NCBI GenBank assembly: GCA_024742575.1
Contig: JANSYF010000004.1
Span: forward strand, 1-64,000
Direction of reading: 5' to 3'
Length of the DNA stretch: 64,000 nucleotides
Source: Paracoccaceae bacterium
GTDB lineage: Bacteria > Pseudomonadota > Alphaproteobacteria > Rhodobacterales > Rhodobacteraceae
The translations under genes and the position numbers were made by a program. Below, in pieces: positions 17,378-26,097 of the stretch. The notes beneath the pieces were generated by a model, which was given only the letters and a program-made list of their open reading frames with translations, did not search any database and was not told the DNA's origin. How positions within the stretch are numbered: the stretch's first letter is position 1; the number at the start of each line of letters is the position of its first letter.

Positions 17378-18745
17378 CTACCCTGCGCCGAACACATCAC
17401 CAACAAAACTTGCCAAGGCATCGATCTCGGTCGCCGTGATCCCATCGCGGTGCACCGGTTTGCTACCCTTTGGCACTATCGCGGCGGTAAAACCAAGTTT
17501 TTGTGCTTCTTTCAACCGATTTTCAGTTTGTCCTACGGGGCGCAGCGCTCCGGATAGGCTGATTTCCCCGAAAACCACTGTCTCAGCGGGCAGGGCGATA
17601 TCCTCGCGGGCGGACAGCAATGCAGCGGCCACGGCGAGGTCGGCTGCGGGTTCGCTGACCTTCATGCCGCCTGCTACGTTGAGATAAACATCCAACCCGG
17701 CAAAGGGGATACCACAGCGGGCCTCAAGCACCGCAAGGATCATGGCAAGGCGACTTCCATCCCAACCGACCACGGTTCGACGCGGTTGGCTGTGTGGCGT
17801 TGGAGCCACAAGCGCCTGAAATTCCACCAGAACCGGACGCGTGCCTTCAATTCCGGCAAAGACGGCTGATCCGGGGCTCGGGTCACCCCGTTCGCTAAGA
17901 AACAGCGCTGAAGGATTCGCGATTTCAGCCAACCCGCTTCCGGTCATTTCGAAAACACCGATTTCATCGGCGGGACCAAAGCGATTCTTCACAGCCCGAA
18001 GGATGCGGAACTGGTGCCCGCGTTCGCCTTCGAAATAAAGCACGGTGTCGACCATATGCTCGACAACCCGCGGCCCAGCGATCTGGCCGTCTTTGGTGAC
18101 GTGGCCGACAAGGATTACAGATGTGCCGCGCCGTTTGGCAAAGCTGGTCAACTCATGCGCCGAGGCCCGCACTTGGGACACACTGCCGGGGGCCGAAGTC
18201 ACGTTGTCGGCCCACATCGTCTGGATTGAGTCGATGATCGCAAGATCCGGTTTTTCGTTTTCAAGCGTCGTCAGAATGTCGCGCAAATTGGTTTCCGTGG
18301 CCAGCTTGACCGGGGCGTCCCGCAGGCCCAGTCGGGCGGCGCGCATGCGAACCTGTGCGCTGGCCTCTTCGCCCGAAATGTAGATCACCTTGAGACCTGC
18401 ATTCGCAAAAGCGGCGGCAGCCTGCAATAAAAGCGTCGATTTTCCGATGCCCGGGTCGCCACCGACCAGAAGCGCCGAGGCGGGGACAAGGCCACCACCA
18501 AGGACGCGATCAAGTTCGTCCAGTTTGGAGGTGGTGCGGGGAGGGGGAGCCTCATGGCCCGACAGATCGCTAAGTGGCAGGGATCGACCTTTGGAAGCGC
18601 CCAACGTTTTGGTCGCGGGACCAGCGGCCAGCGGCACCTCTTCGACTATAGAGTTCCATTCGCCGCATGCATCGCATCGGCCCGACCATTTGGTGGTCGG
18701 GCTTCCACAGGATTGGCAGACAAAGGTTGCGCTTGATTTCGCCAT
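17378..18745 (-). CDS. radA: DNA repair protein RadA
   Basis: 455-residue RecA-like ATPase that promotes branch migration in recombination. The N-terminal zinc finger has CxxC pairs in FVCQSCG and CDACGEW. Walker A is GGDPGIGKST, the RadA-specific motif is KNRFG (here VKNRFGPADEIGVFEM), and the Lon-like C-terminal domain has SEPAADLAVAAALLSA. The start at 18745 gives the standard MAKSSATFVCQSCG N-terminus. An ATG 36 bases upstream is also in frame. Confidence 0.96.
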   Translation of the reverse strand: MAKSSATFVCQSCGSPTTKWSGRCDACGEWNSIVEEVPLAAGPATKTLGASKGRSLPLSDLSGHEAPPPRTTSKLDELDRVLGGGLVPASALLVGGDPGIGKSTLLLQAAAAFANAGLKVIYISGEEASAQVRMRAARLGLRDAPVKLATETNLRDILTTLENEKPDLAIIDSIQTMWADNVTSAPGSVSQVRASAHELTSFAKRRGTSVILVGHVTKDGQIAGPRVVEHMVDTVLYFEGERGHQFRILRAVKNRFGPADEIGVFEMTGSGLAEIANPSALFLSERGDPSPGSAVFAGIEGTRPVLVEFQALVAPTPHSQPRRTVVGWDGSRLAMILAVLEARCGIPFAGLDVYLNVAGGMKVSEPAADLAVAAALLSAREDIALPAETVVFGEISLSGALRPVGQTENRLKEAQKLGFTAAIVPKGSKPVHRDGITATEIDALASFVGDVFGAG

Positions 18746-18802
18746 GACGTCGCTTGTGGCCCAAGCCGCGCGGGCCTGCAAGCCGTGGCTGTATCGTGCG
18801 AT

Positions 18803-19648
18803 TTATTCGGCAGCGCGCCGCGCGAGCAGAGCGACGATGCGGTTGTCATCGTTGTCGGGGAAATCTGGCGGTTCGTCCCATTGATCTGATGCATCCTGCT
18901 GGCGCGAAACTTTCCGCGGCGGCAGGGTTGGGGCAGTTTCTTCGCTGAACAGCTCAGGCAGCAGTTCGGACAGCTCGGTTTGCAAACGGTTCAACTGTGC
19001 CTGTGCCACGCTTTCCTCAAGTTCGACTTTGTCGATCCAGACACGCATTTCGGCGGCGGTGGATTTGGCTGCGTCGAGGCGGGAATTGAACTCTTCGATC
19101 TCTTGCTGGCGTTGGATTAGGAAATCGCGGGCGCGGTCGATGCTGCTGTCTGAATATGTGTCAGCCAGATCGCGGGAGATATGGCTCATTTGGCTGGCGA
19201 TCTCGAGGACAGATGGTTCCAGTTCTGCCAAATCAGGGTGATCTCGCAGGTAAGCCATCCGTTCGCGGACCGAATCAAATTCGGATTTTAGTTTGAACAC
19301 GCCTTCGCGGTCGGCGGAATGGGATGCGCGGTAGGCGCGTGCGACGTCTTCCATGCCGATATGAAACCGGCGATGTGATGTTTCGAGGGCCATGATGCGG
19401 GCGTTTGCGGGTAAGAAAACGCAGAGCCCAAGCAGAAGCGCTGTAACGCCGATTTGCACAACATGTCCGGCTTGTGGGTGATCGACGCCCCCAAATGTAG
19501 CAGTCATCTCAAGCCAAGGCGCGTAGCCAAACGCGCAAGCCAGCGTGTATCCAAGCAAGCCTAGTCCAAGCAATGCTACGGACAAAAACATCAAACGCTG
19601 CATGATCCAGCCCGCTGAAACAACGAGCGACCGCATCGCACCAATCAT
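18803..19648 (-). CDS. Membrane protein with coiled coil, unknown function
   Basis: About 281 residues. Two hydrophobic segments lie near the N-terminus (LMFLSVALLGLGLLGYTLA and IGVTALLLGLCVFL). A long charged, helix-forming region (residues about 100-230) rich in Glu, Arg, Gln and Leu suggests a cytoplasmic coiled coil. The C-terminus is acidic. I recognise no family. It lies immediately upstream of radA on the same strand and may be cotranscribed. The start at 19648 is preferred for its GGGGG upstream; 19669 is also in frame. Confidence 0.7.
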   Translation of the reverse strand: MIGAMRSLVVSAGWIMQRLMFLSVALLGLGLLGYTLACAFGYAPWLEMTATFGGVDHPQAGHVVQIGVTALLLGLCVFLPANARIMALETSHRRFHIGMEDVARAYRASHSADREGVFKLKSEFDSVRERMAYLRDHPDLAELEPSVLEIASQMSHISRDLADTYSDSSIDRARDFLIQRQQEIEEFNSRLDAAKSTAAEMRVWIDKVELEESVAQAQLNRLQTELSELLPELFSEETAPTLPPRKVSRQQDASDQWDEPPDFPDNDDNRIVALLARRAAE

Positions 19649-19801
19649 CGGATACCCCCAAGTAACCATTTAAGCATCGGCAACATCGGCGACTTTATGC
19701 CGAACACATCTTTTGACATACTGTTTTCTAACGATTTTTCTGACTGTTATCACAGGTGTGAACAATTGGATCATGTGTGTGGGTTTGTTTCTGATCCGTA
19801 T

Positions 19802-20245
19802 TCAATCAGGTGTGCGTCGGGTTTCCGCGATACTGATTGCAAGTGAGGTAAGGATGCAGGCTGTAAAAAGGTATAGGCCCCAAGCGGTTTCAATCCGCCC
19901 TATTCCGATGCCTTTGACGATGGTGACGTAAAGCGCGATCAAAAAGATGTCTGCCATCGCCAGCTTGCCCATTAGTGCCAAGGCAGGCATCGTGCGGCGG
20001 CTAAGCAGGTTAAATTGAACAAGCGCGAGCCCCACGGTTTTCATGTAAGGCGCGACCAGCGCAAAGGCTGTTACCAGCAATGCCAACGGGATGTCGGTGT
20101 CCCACAACGCCTGTAACCCGGTCAGGACGCTGATTTCGCTTAGGCCAAAAAGCGGCAAGAGGCCGGCACGCATCAACGGCGCGGCCCAAGCGACCGGGTA
20201 AAGCACCAGCAGCGTTAGGTTGATCCACTTTAGCACGGCGATCAC
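19802..20245 (-). CDS. Paraquat-inducible protein A (PqiA-like) domain protein
   Basis: 147 residues with about four membrane segments. The segment PALALMGKLAMADIFLIALYV matches the PqiA signature (a Lys followed by a helix with M-D-[VI]-F-[LV]-[IV]-AL). PqiA proteins work with MCE-domain proteins in envelope lipid transport, but no MCE gene is adjacent and only one PqiA domain is present. The GTG start directly abuts the TAG stop of the upstream small membrane protein, so the two are coupled. Confidence 0.75.
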   Translation of the reverse strand: MIAVLKWINLTLLVLYPVAWAAPLMRAGLLPLFGLSEISVLTGLQALWDTDIPLALLVTAFALVAPYMKTVGLALVQFNLLSRRTMPALALMGKLAMADIFLIALYVTIVKGIGIGRIETAWGLYLFTACILTSLAISIAETRRTPD

Positions 20246-20632
20246 CTAAAAGCGCGTTGCGACCCAGAGGCCAATAAATGCCAGCACGCCGACGATGTGC
20301 GCCACGTCGATCCAACGCCAGCGCCGACGTGGAAGGACAAGCCCAACAGCAAAGATCGTGGAAGCTACCATGGGTAAAATCACGCCACCTCCGGCCGCTT
20401 GAAGGCGCGCGATATCAGCGTAGAGCGAAAGGTTCTGGAGGTTTAGCGCAGGGGCGAAAGTCGCAAAGATCGCGGCGGCGCAGATCAGAAGAACAATAAG
20501 GGCGGGCAGCCGTGCCAAACCACGCCCGACAATCAGGCGCAGCAGCGCCAGTACGCCCAACACTTCGAAGAACACGAAGCGCTGCACAAAGAAAAAGGCC
20601 AGAAGTATCGGGGAGGGTTCGAATAGGCTCAT
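20246..20632 (-). CDS. Small membrane protein, unknown function
   Basis: 128 residues with four predicted membrane segments (ILLAFFFVQRFVFFEVLGVLALL, LPALIVLLICAAAIFATF, GGGVILPMVASTIFAVGLVL and VAHIVGVLAFIGLWVA, partly quoted). No family recognised. The stop is directly followed by the GTG start of the PqiA-like gene, and the start lies 13 bases after the alr stop, so alr, this gene and the PqiA-like gene probably form one operon. Confidence 0.65.
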   Translation of the reverse strand: MSLFEPSPILLAFFFVQRFVFFEVLGVLALLRLIVGRGLARLPALIVLLICAAAIFATFAPALNLQNLSLYADIARLQAAGGGVILPMVASTIFAVGLVLPRRRWRWIDVAHIVGVLAFIGLWVATRF

Positions 20633-20645
20633 ACCCAGCGCGCCA

Positions 20646-21683
20646 TTACCTGTTGACGTACTTACGCGCGTATCGTGATCCCAACGACGTCAGGATCTCG
20701 TACCCGATGGTGCCCGCCGCGTCGGCCAAAGTGTCGATAGATTGGTGACGTCCCAGTAGTTCAACAGTTTCGGGCGTTTCTTTGGCGGGGCCAACATCGA
20801 CGGCGATCAGGTCCATGGAAATACGTCCGACGATCTTGCATCGGGTTTCGCCAGCCCAGACATTGGCTTTTGGCCCCATCGCGCGGATAATTCCGTCGGC
20901 ATAGCCTGCAGAGATTGTGGCGATCTTGCTTGGTACACGTGCGACCCAGCTGTTGCCATACCCCACGGATTCGCCCGGATTCACGTCGCGCACTTGGATG
21001 ACCGGAATTTCGAGTGACACGACAGGTTGCGCGTCCACGAACGGCAATCCGCCGTAAAGGCCGATGCCGGGTCGGGTCATATCAAAATGATAGTCAGGTC
21101 CTAGGATCGTTCCGCCAGTGGCTGCCAAAGAACGGGGCGCTTCGATGCCATCGGTCATCTGACGGAAGGTCTGAAGCTGAAATTCGTTCATGCCGTGGCC
21201 GGGTTCATCAGCGCAGGCAAGGTGGCTCATAACCAAGACTGGGTTCTGGCTGAGTGCGATGTCACGCAAAGCGGACCATTCCGCTGGCTCCATCCCAAGA
21301 CGGTTCATACCACTATCAAGCTGGATACCGAACGGGTGGCCCGGCATCGCTTCGACTTGGCGCAACATCTGGTCAATCGAGTTGATCATGGGCACAAGGT
21401 TGGCTTTGCGTAGATGCGCGGCATCTCCTGCCATGTGTCCACCAAAAACGCAGATCGTTGGCCCCGCGCCAAGCGCGTTGCGCACTTCAACGCCTTCTTC
21501 CGCTTGCGCAACAAAGAATGTACGCGCGCCTTCGTCGGCAAGCGCTTTTGCAACGCGACCCGCCCCAAGACCATAGGCGTTGGCCTTGACGACGGCAGCT
21601 GTCTCGCCTGCGTTCATCGCAGCCAGTGCCCGCCAGTTGGCGCAAATCGCACCCAGATCAATCGTTAAAACAGACTGTGCCAT
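20646..21683 (-). CDS. alr: Alanine racemase
   Basis: PLP enzyme that makes D-alanine for peptidoglycan. 345 residues from the ATG at 21683. The PLP Lys33 lies in [11 protein letters not shown]. The catalytic Tyr is in SVGYGNSW of the C-terminal domain, and [13 protein letters not shown] is conserved. The open frame continues 81 bases upstream, but family similarity begins at this ATG. It lies 104 bases downstream of dnaB. Confidence 0.95.
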   Translation of the reverse strand: MAQSVLTIDLGAICANWRALAAMNAGETAAVVKANAYGLGAGRVAKALADEGARTFFVAQAEEGVEVRNALGAGPTICVFGGHMAGDAAHLRKANLVPMINSIDQMLRQVEAMPGHPFGIQLDSGMNRLGMEPAEWSALRDIALSQNPVLVMSHLACADEPGHGMNEFQLQTFRQMTDGIEAPRSLAATGGTILGPDYHFDMTRPGIGLYGGLPFVDAQPVVSLEIPVIQVRDVNPGESVGYGNSWVARVPSKIATISAGYADGIIRAMGPKANVWAGETRCKIVGRISMDLIAVDVGPAKETPETVELLGRHQSIDTLADAAGTIGYEILTSLGSRYARKYVNR

Positions 21684-21786
21684 GCGCGCTGTTTGTGCGT
21701 GTCCAAGCGATGGGTCAAGCGCGAAAAAACAGAATACGCGCTTTGACGTTGGATTGCGGCGCATTTGATGTTGCTATCAAGCGCTT

Positions 21787-23277
21787 TTAAAGGTCTGCGT
21801 TGTCGTTCTGCCAAGGTTTGACGAGGTTGCCAAAACGGGTGAAACGACCTTCAAAGCTGAGTTCGACCGTGCCGATGGGCCCGTGGCGTTGTTTGCCGAT
21901 GATGACTTCGGCGCGCCCGTGCAGACGTTCCATCTCGTCCTGCCACGCAGCCATCTTTTCCAAGTCATGCTCGCCCGGTTTCTCGCGCTCTTTGTAATAT
22001 TCTTCGCGGAACACGAACATCACCACGTCTGCGTCCTGTTCGATTGAGCCTGATTCCCGAAGGTCGGACAACTGTGGGCGCTTGTCTTCGCGGCTTTCCA
22101 CCTGACGCGACAGCTGTGATAGCGCGATCACCGGAATGTCCAGCTCCTTGGCGATGGCTTTAAGGCCTTGTGAAATCTCGGAAATTTCATTCACGCGGTT
22201 GTCGCCCTTGCCGGTGCCTTTGACAAGCTGAAGGTAGTCGATAATCAGCACATCCAGACCATGCGTCCGCTTCAGACGCCGGGCACGGGCGGCCAACTGG
22301 CTGATCGGCAAAGCGGGTGTGTCGTCGATGAAAAGCGGGCAGGCTTCAAGCGATTTTGCAGCGTCGACAAAGCGGCGGAATTCAGTTTCCGTCATGTCGC
22401 CACGGCGGATCTGTTCCGACGGCACTTCGGCCGCTTCTGACAGAATCCGCGCGGCCAACTGCTCGGCGCTCATTTCAAGTGAATAGAAGCCTACAACGCC
22501 GCCTTCGACCGTACCGTCAGTGCCATCGGGCCGCGTGCCCTTGCGATAGGTTTTGGCAATGTTGAAGGCGATGTTGGTCGCCAACGAGGTTTTGCCCATC
22601 GACGGACGCCCTGCGAGGATCAGAAGGTCAGAGCGATGCAAACCACCCAGTTTGCGGTCCATGTCGACCAATCCGGTTGACACGCCAGCCAACCCGCCTT
22701 CGCGTTGATAGGCTGCATTTGCCACGTTCACAGCATCGGTGACTGCCTTAAGAAAGCTTTGAAAGCCGGTGTCGCTGCGCCCTTGCTCGGCCATTTTGTA
22801 GAGCGCTTGTTCGGCCTCGACGATCTGCTCGCGCGGCCCAGAAGCGACGTCAACCTTGGCGGCTTTGGCGCTGATGTCGCGACCCAGCGAAATCAGGTCG
22901 CGGCGCACCGCCAGATCATAAATCATCTGAGCATAGTCGCGCACGGCAAAAGAACTGATCGCCGCCCCGGCCAGACGCGCCAAGTAGGCGGGCCCGCCTA
23001 ACTCTTTCAGGCCTTCATCATCTTCCATGAACGCCTTGAGCGTCACAGGTGATGCAAGGTTGTTCTTGGCGATGCGGGCCGAAGCTATCTCAAAGATACG
23101 GGCGTGAACTGGATCGAAGAAATGCTGCGCTCCGATGATGGATGCAACGCGGTCAAATACGTCATTGTTGGTCAGGATCGCGCCCAGCAATTGCTGCTCG
23201 GCTTCTACCGAATGCGGCATGGTTTCGGGGTTTTGGATCTCTGCGCCGGTCGGATTAAATGTCGTGATCTCGTTCAT
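21787..23277 (-). CDS. dnaB: Replicative DNA helicase
   Basis: 496-residue hexameric helicase that unwinds DNA at the replication fork. The N-terminal domain begins at PHSVEAEQQLLGAIL. The RecA-like domain has Walker A GRPSMGKTSLA, the DnaB motif IIDYLQLVKG, and SQLSRQVE with SDLRESGSIEQDADVVMFVFRE. The start at 23277 is the family-like MNEITTFNPTG; the frame is open another 243 bases upstream without similarity. No intein interrupts it. Confidence 0.97.
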   Translation of the reverse strand: MNEITTFNPTGAEIQNPETMPHSVEAEQQLLGAILTNNDVFDRVASIIGAQHFFDPVHARIFEIASARIAKNNLASPVTLKAFMEDDEGLKELGGPAYLARLAGAAISSFAVRDYAQMIYDLAVRRDLISLGRDISAKAAKVDVASGPREQIVEAEQALYKMAEQGRSDTGFQSFLKAVTDAVNVANAAYQREGGLAGVSTGLVDMDRKLGGLHRSDLLILAGRPSMGKTSLATNIAFNIAKTYRKGTRPDGTDGTVEGGVVGFYSLEMSAEQLAARILSEAAEVPSEQIRRGDMTETEFRRFVDAAKSLEACPLFIDDTPALPISQLAARARRLKRTHGLDVLIIDYLQLVKGTGKGDNRVNEISEISQGLKAIAKELDIPVIALSQLSRQVESREDKRPQLSDLRESGSIEQDADVVMFVFREEYYKEREKPGEHDLEKMAAWQDEMERLHGRAEVIIGKQRHGPIGTVELSFEGRFTRFGNLVKPWQNDNADL

Positions 23278-23541
23278 GCAGCACCCCCGACTGATCCCGA
23301 GACCGAGGTAGCGATATGTCCAGCGAAGGGCAAAATGTATATCCTGTGGATAAGCTGTGTGCGGGATGGGCGTGCTGCATATTGCGCGAATTGATGCCCG
23401 TTCGTCAACATTTGGTATCGCCTGTGAGTCGCTGTGACCAAGGAAACACGCTGCAAGTGGTCGGTGATGAAAGATACAAGTCGTTTGCAAGCGGGTTAAG
23501 TGCGTGCGACCTTTGATCAATCAAGCGAAGGGCGCAGGGAC

Positions 23542-24261
23542 ATGAGAACGATTCTGACTGCTTTGGTTGTATTGGGTGTAGGAAGTTCTCCGGCTCAGGC
23601 GCAGGAAACCTGCACCCGCGATGCGATGGTGGTGTTTGACGGTTCAGGTTCGATGGCCGAAATGGGGTTCAACCTCATGGACGAGCCACGCATCTTTGAT
23701 GCCCGCCTTGCAGTTCGAACCGTTATGCCGCAAGTCGCGCCAGCGCGTCGGCTGGGTTTGGTCACCTACGGGTTCGGGCGACGCGAAAGTTGTTCCAGCG
23801 TCGTCGTGCGATTTCCGCCTCAAGCGGATGCAGCCGACCGTATTATTTCCGAAATTGATCGGCTACATCCTGCGGGGGAAACACCGCTGACCGAGGCAAT
23901 CGCTGCAGCGGCGCAGGTGCTTGATTACGAAAACAAGCCGGGTGAGATCGTCTTGGTAACAGATGGCAAAGAAACCTGCGGTGGATCACCCTGTCAGTTG
24001 GCAGCGGATCTGGCGGCAGGGGCGGACATGACCGTCCATGTCATCGGATTTCGTGTGCGCGGCGAACATTTCGCATGGCCGGATCAGCCACAAGATGCTT
24101 TTGTCGACCCGGCCGCGCGGTGTTTGGCGGACAGGACGGGGGGAATGTATGTGCATGCTGAAACTCTGGACGATCTCATCGGTGCGATGCGCCAGACCTT
24201 AGGCTGTCAGATTCTAAGCGAGGCTACTTCCGGGCGTCCTGCCACGCGCGAGGTGCTTTGA
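23542..24261 (+). CDS. Secreted von Willebrand factor A domain protein
   Basis: 239 residues. It has a signal peptide with likely cleavage after AQA (residues about 18-20). A single vWA domain follows with the MIDAS motif DGSGSM, the Thr in ETPLTEAI and the Asp in [11 protein letters not shown]. Several Cys (CSSV, CGGSPC, RCLADRT, LGCQ) suggest periplasmic disulfides. The ligand is unknown. It is divergent from dnaB. The last 38 bases overlap the convergent pyrE gene. The ATG at 23542 gives a proper signal peptide; an upstream ATG at 23500 does not. Confidence 0.82.
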   Translation: MRTILTALVVLGVGSSPAQAQETCTRDAMVVFDGSGSMAEMGFNLMDEPRIFDARLAVRTVMPQVAPARRLGLVTYGFGRRESCSSVVVRFPPQADAADRIISEIDRLHPAGETPLTEAIAAAAQVLDYENKPGEIVLVTDGKETCGGSPCQLAADLAAGADMTVHVIGFRVRGEHFAWPDQPQDAFVDPAARCLADRTGGMYVHAETLDDLIGAMRQTLGCQILSEATSGRPATREVL

Positions 24262-24898
24262 GGAACGCCTCTACTTCGGTTAGCGTCGCGTCGTCGAACG
24301 CGCCCTGAGCGCGGGCTTCGGCCAGCACATCCCACCAAGTGCAAAGATGGTGCAACTGCACGCCATGGTCGCCGAGTGTCTTCGTCGTTTCCGGGAAGAT
24401 GTCATAGTAAAAAATCACTGCCGTATGGCCACAGTTGGCCCCAGTTTCCCGGATCGCGTCGACAAAGCTTAGCTTTGATCCACCATCGGTGGTCAGGTCT
24501 TCGACCAGCAATACGCGCTGACCTTCGGTCATTGCTCCTTCGATGCGGGCGTTGCGGCCATAACCTTTGGGCTTTTTGCGAACATAAGTCATGGGCAGGG
24601 CCATGCGTTCCGCCACTAGCGCAGCAAAGGGAATTCCGGCGGTTTCACCACCTGCGATGTTGTCGAACGCCTCAAACCCGGCATCGCGCATCACCGTGAC
24701 GGTCAGGAAGTCCATCAGCGTCGATCGGATGCGCGGGAATGAAATCAGCTTGCGGCAGTCGATGTAGGTGGCTGAGGGCAGACCGGATGCCAGAATGAAC
24801 GGATCGTCGGGGCGAAAGTTCACCGCGCCTATTTCCAGCAGCATCCGCGCGGTCAGACGGGCAATTTCATCTTTCGGGGGATGGCTGGCAGGGATCAT
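24224..24898 (-). CDS. pyrE: Orotate phosphoribosyltransferase
   Basis: Makes OMP from orotate and PRPP in pyrimidine synthesis. 224 residues. The PRPP-binding loop [14 protein letters not shown] and [18 protein letters not shown], described by RKKPKGYG, are diagnostic. In many Rhodobacteraceae pyrE and pyrC are neighbours. Here the whole puc operon lies between them on the same strand. It overlaps the 3' end of the vWA gene by 38 bases. Confidence 0.94.
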   Translation of the reverse strand: MIPASHPPKDEIARLTARMLLEIGAVNFRPDDPFILASGLPSATYIDCRKLISFPRIRSTLMDFLTVTVMRDAGFEAFDNIAGGETAGIPFAALVAERMALPMTYVRKKPKGYGRNARIEGAMTEGQRVLLVEDLTTDGGSKLSFVDAIRETGANCGHTAVIFYYDIFPETTKTLGDHGVQLHHLCTWWDVLAEARAQGAFDDATLTEVEAFLKAPRAWQDARK

Positions 24899-24971
24899 CG
24901 CGGCACTCCTAATCTTTGCGCCGCTTTAGCTGGTTTCGAATGGCAGGAAAAGGGCTGCCGCAATGGTAAAT

Positions 24972-24995
24972 GGCCGGAGTCTTGTGACCCCGGCC
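24972..24995 (-). terminator. Hairpin after the puc operon
   Basis: GGCCGGAGTC-TTGT-GACCCCGGCC forms a nine-pair stem with one mismatch, eight bases downstream of the repeat-protein stop and upstream of pyrE. Only a short T-rich stretch follows on the minus strand, so it may slow rather than fully end transcription. Confidence 0.55.
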
Positions 24996-25002
24996 AAAGC
25001 TA

Positions 25003-26097
25003 TCAGGCTTTTGCCTTAGTGTGCGGGAAAATCCAATTGGCCATGTATTTATGGCCCGGCACGATGTGGGCGAACGGGAACTTGGCCATATATTTGTGAC
25101 CCGGTACGATGTGGGCGAACGGGAATTTGGCCATGTATTTGTGACCCGGTACGATGTGGGCGAACGGGAATTTGGCCATGTATTTGTGACCCGGCACGAT
25201 GTGGGCGAACGGGAATTTGGCCATGTATTTGTGACCCGGCACAAGGTGAGCGAACGGAAACTTGGCCATGAATTTGTGGCCCGGCACAAGCGAGTTCGTG
25301 TGCTTCTTGCCGTTGATCAGAAGTGGGAAGGGCCAGTTCGCCATGCGCATATGCCCAGGCACCAGATGGCCGAATGGGAATTTCGCCATGAACTTGTGGC
25401 CTGGCACAATATGGCCGAATGGGAATTTGGCCATATGTTTGTGGCCCGGCACGATATGCGCGAACGGGAATTTGGCCATATATTTGTGCCCTGGCACGAT
25501 ATGTCCGAACGGAAATTTCGCCATGAATTTCTGGCCAGGGACCAAAAGGCCGAACGGAAAACGACCAAAGCGAATGCTACCCGGCAACAATAGATCAATC
25601 GGCCATTTTGCCATCCGTCCATGCCGTTTGATCACCATTTGATCGCTTGGTTTGCGACGGCTGATCAGTGGGATGGGCCAATTGGCCATGTAGTGGTTGT
25701 TATCCGAAGGGTCTTTGCGGCGGCTCAGCATATAAGGGTGGTCGCTTAGAACACTTAGTCCGCGCCCGTGCTGATCCTTTACAAATACCTCTTGATCGAG
25801 GCCGCCCATATCGACCGCACCATAGTCGGCAGCGACAGTACGGGTGATTTTGGCCACGCCTAGCGGTTTGTATTTGCCGCGCACCATGAGAACGGCGCCG
25901 CCGGATGCCAATTTCGTTGCATATGCATCGGCGGTGTCAGGCAACACATTCGCGGTTTGCAAGCGGTCTGCAACCCCGTCAGAGCCTTTGTAGATATGGA
26001 TGATGTCGGGGGACACCTTGTGGGTGTAAATCAATTCGCGTTTCGCGGACTGTGCCTGATCTGCGCTATCGAAGTACCGTGTGATTATCGTTGTCAT
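25003..26097 (-). CDS. 15-residue-repeat protein, last gene of the puc operon (unknown function)
   Basis: 364 residues in three parts. Residues 1 to about 110 form a small alpha/beta domain (ITRYFDSADQAQSAKRELI ... GGAVLMVRGKYKPLGVAKI) that faintly recalls YflT/general-stress-protein-17M domains. Residues 111-161 are a linker with HYMANWPIPLI. Residues 162-351 are a tandem array of eleven 15-residue units plus one 25-residue variant, consensus MAKFPFAHIVPGHKY. The end is MANWIFPH. Most units carry two His. There is no signal peptide and no clear membrane helix. The ATG overlaps the pucC stop (ATGA), so it is coupled to LH2 assembly. It is not recognisable as PucD or PucE of Rhodobacter. A role in LH2 assembly, pigment handling or photoprotection is inferred from context only. 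Confidence 0.8.
   Translation of the reverse strand: MTTIITRYFDSADQAQSAKRELIYTHKVSPDIIHIYKGSDGVADRLQTANVLPDTADAYATKLASGGAVLMVRGKYKPLGVAKITRTVAADYGAVDMGGLDQEVFVKDQHGRGLSVLSDHPYMLSRRKDPSDNNHYMANWPIPLISRRKPSDQMVIKRHGRMAKWPIDLLLPGSIRFGRFPFGLLVPGQKFMAKFPFGHIVPGHKYMAKFPFAHIVPGHKHMAKFPFGHIVPGHKFMAKFPFGHLVPGHMRMANWPFPLLINGKKHTNSLVPGHKFMAKFPFAHLVPGHKYMAKFPFAHIVPGHKYMAKFPFAHIVPGHKYMAKFPFAHIVPGHKYMAKFPFAHIVPGHKYMANWIFPHTKAKA
25045..25614 (-). repeat. 45-bp in-frame tandem repeat array
   Basis: Twelve direct repeats, eleven of 45 bp and one of 75 bp, coding for the 15-residue units of the puc-operon repeat protein. The units between 25045 and about 25270 differ by only a few bases from each other. Those nearer 25614 are more diverged at third positions, which suggests recent expansion at the 3' end of the gene. 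Confidence 0.9.

Noticed and set aside
16197-17687. 496-codon plus-strand frame
   Set aside because: Runs antisense through purF, cvpA and radA, all well-supported genes.
25021-25593. 190-codon plus-strand frame across the repeat array
   Set aside because: It is the antisense of the puc-operon repeat gene; the repeats keep all frames open. The minus-strand frame has a coupled start and a non-repeat domain.
25045-25614. Regular direct repeats resembling a CRISPR array
   Set aside because: Units are contiguous 45-bp in-frame coding repeats with no variable spacers, and no cas genes are present.
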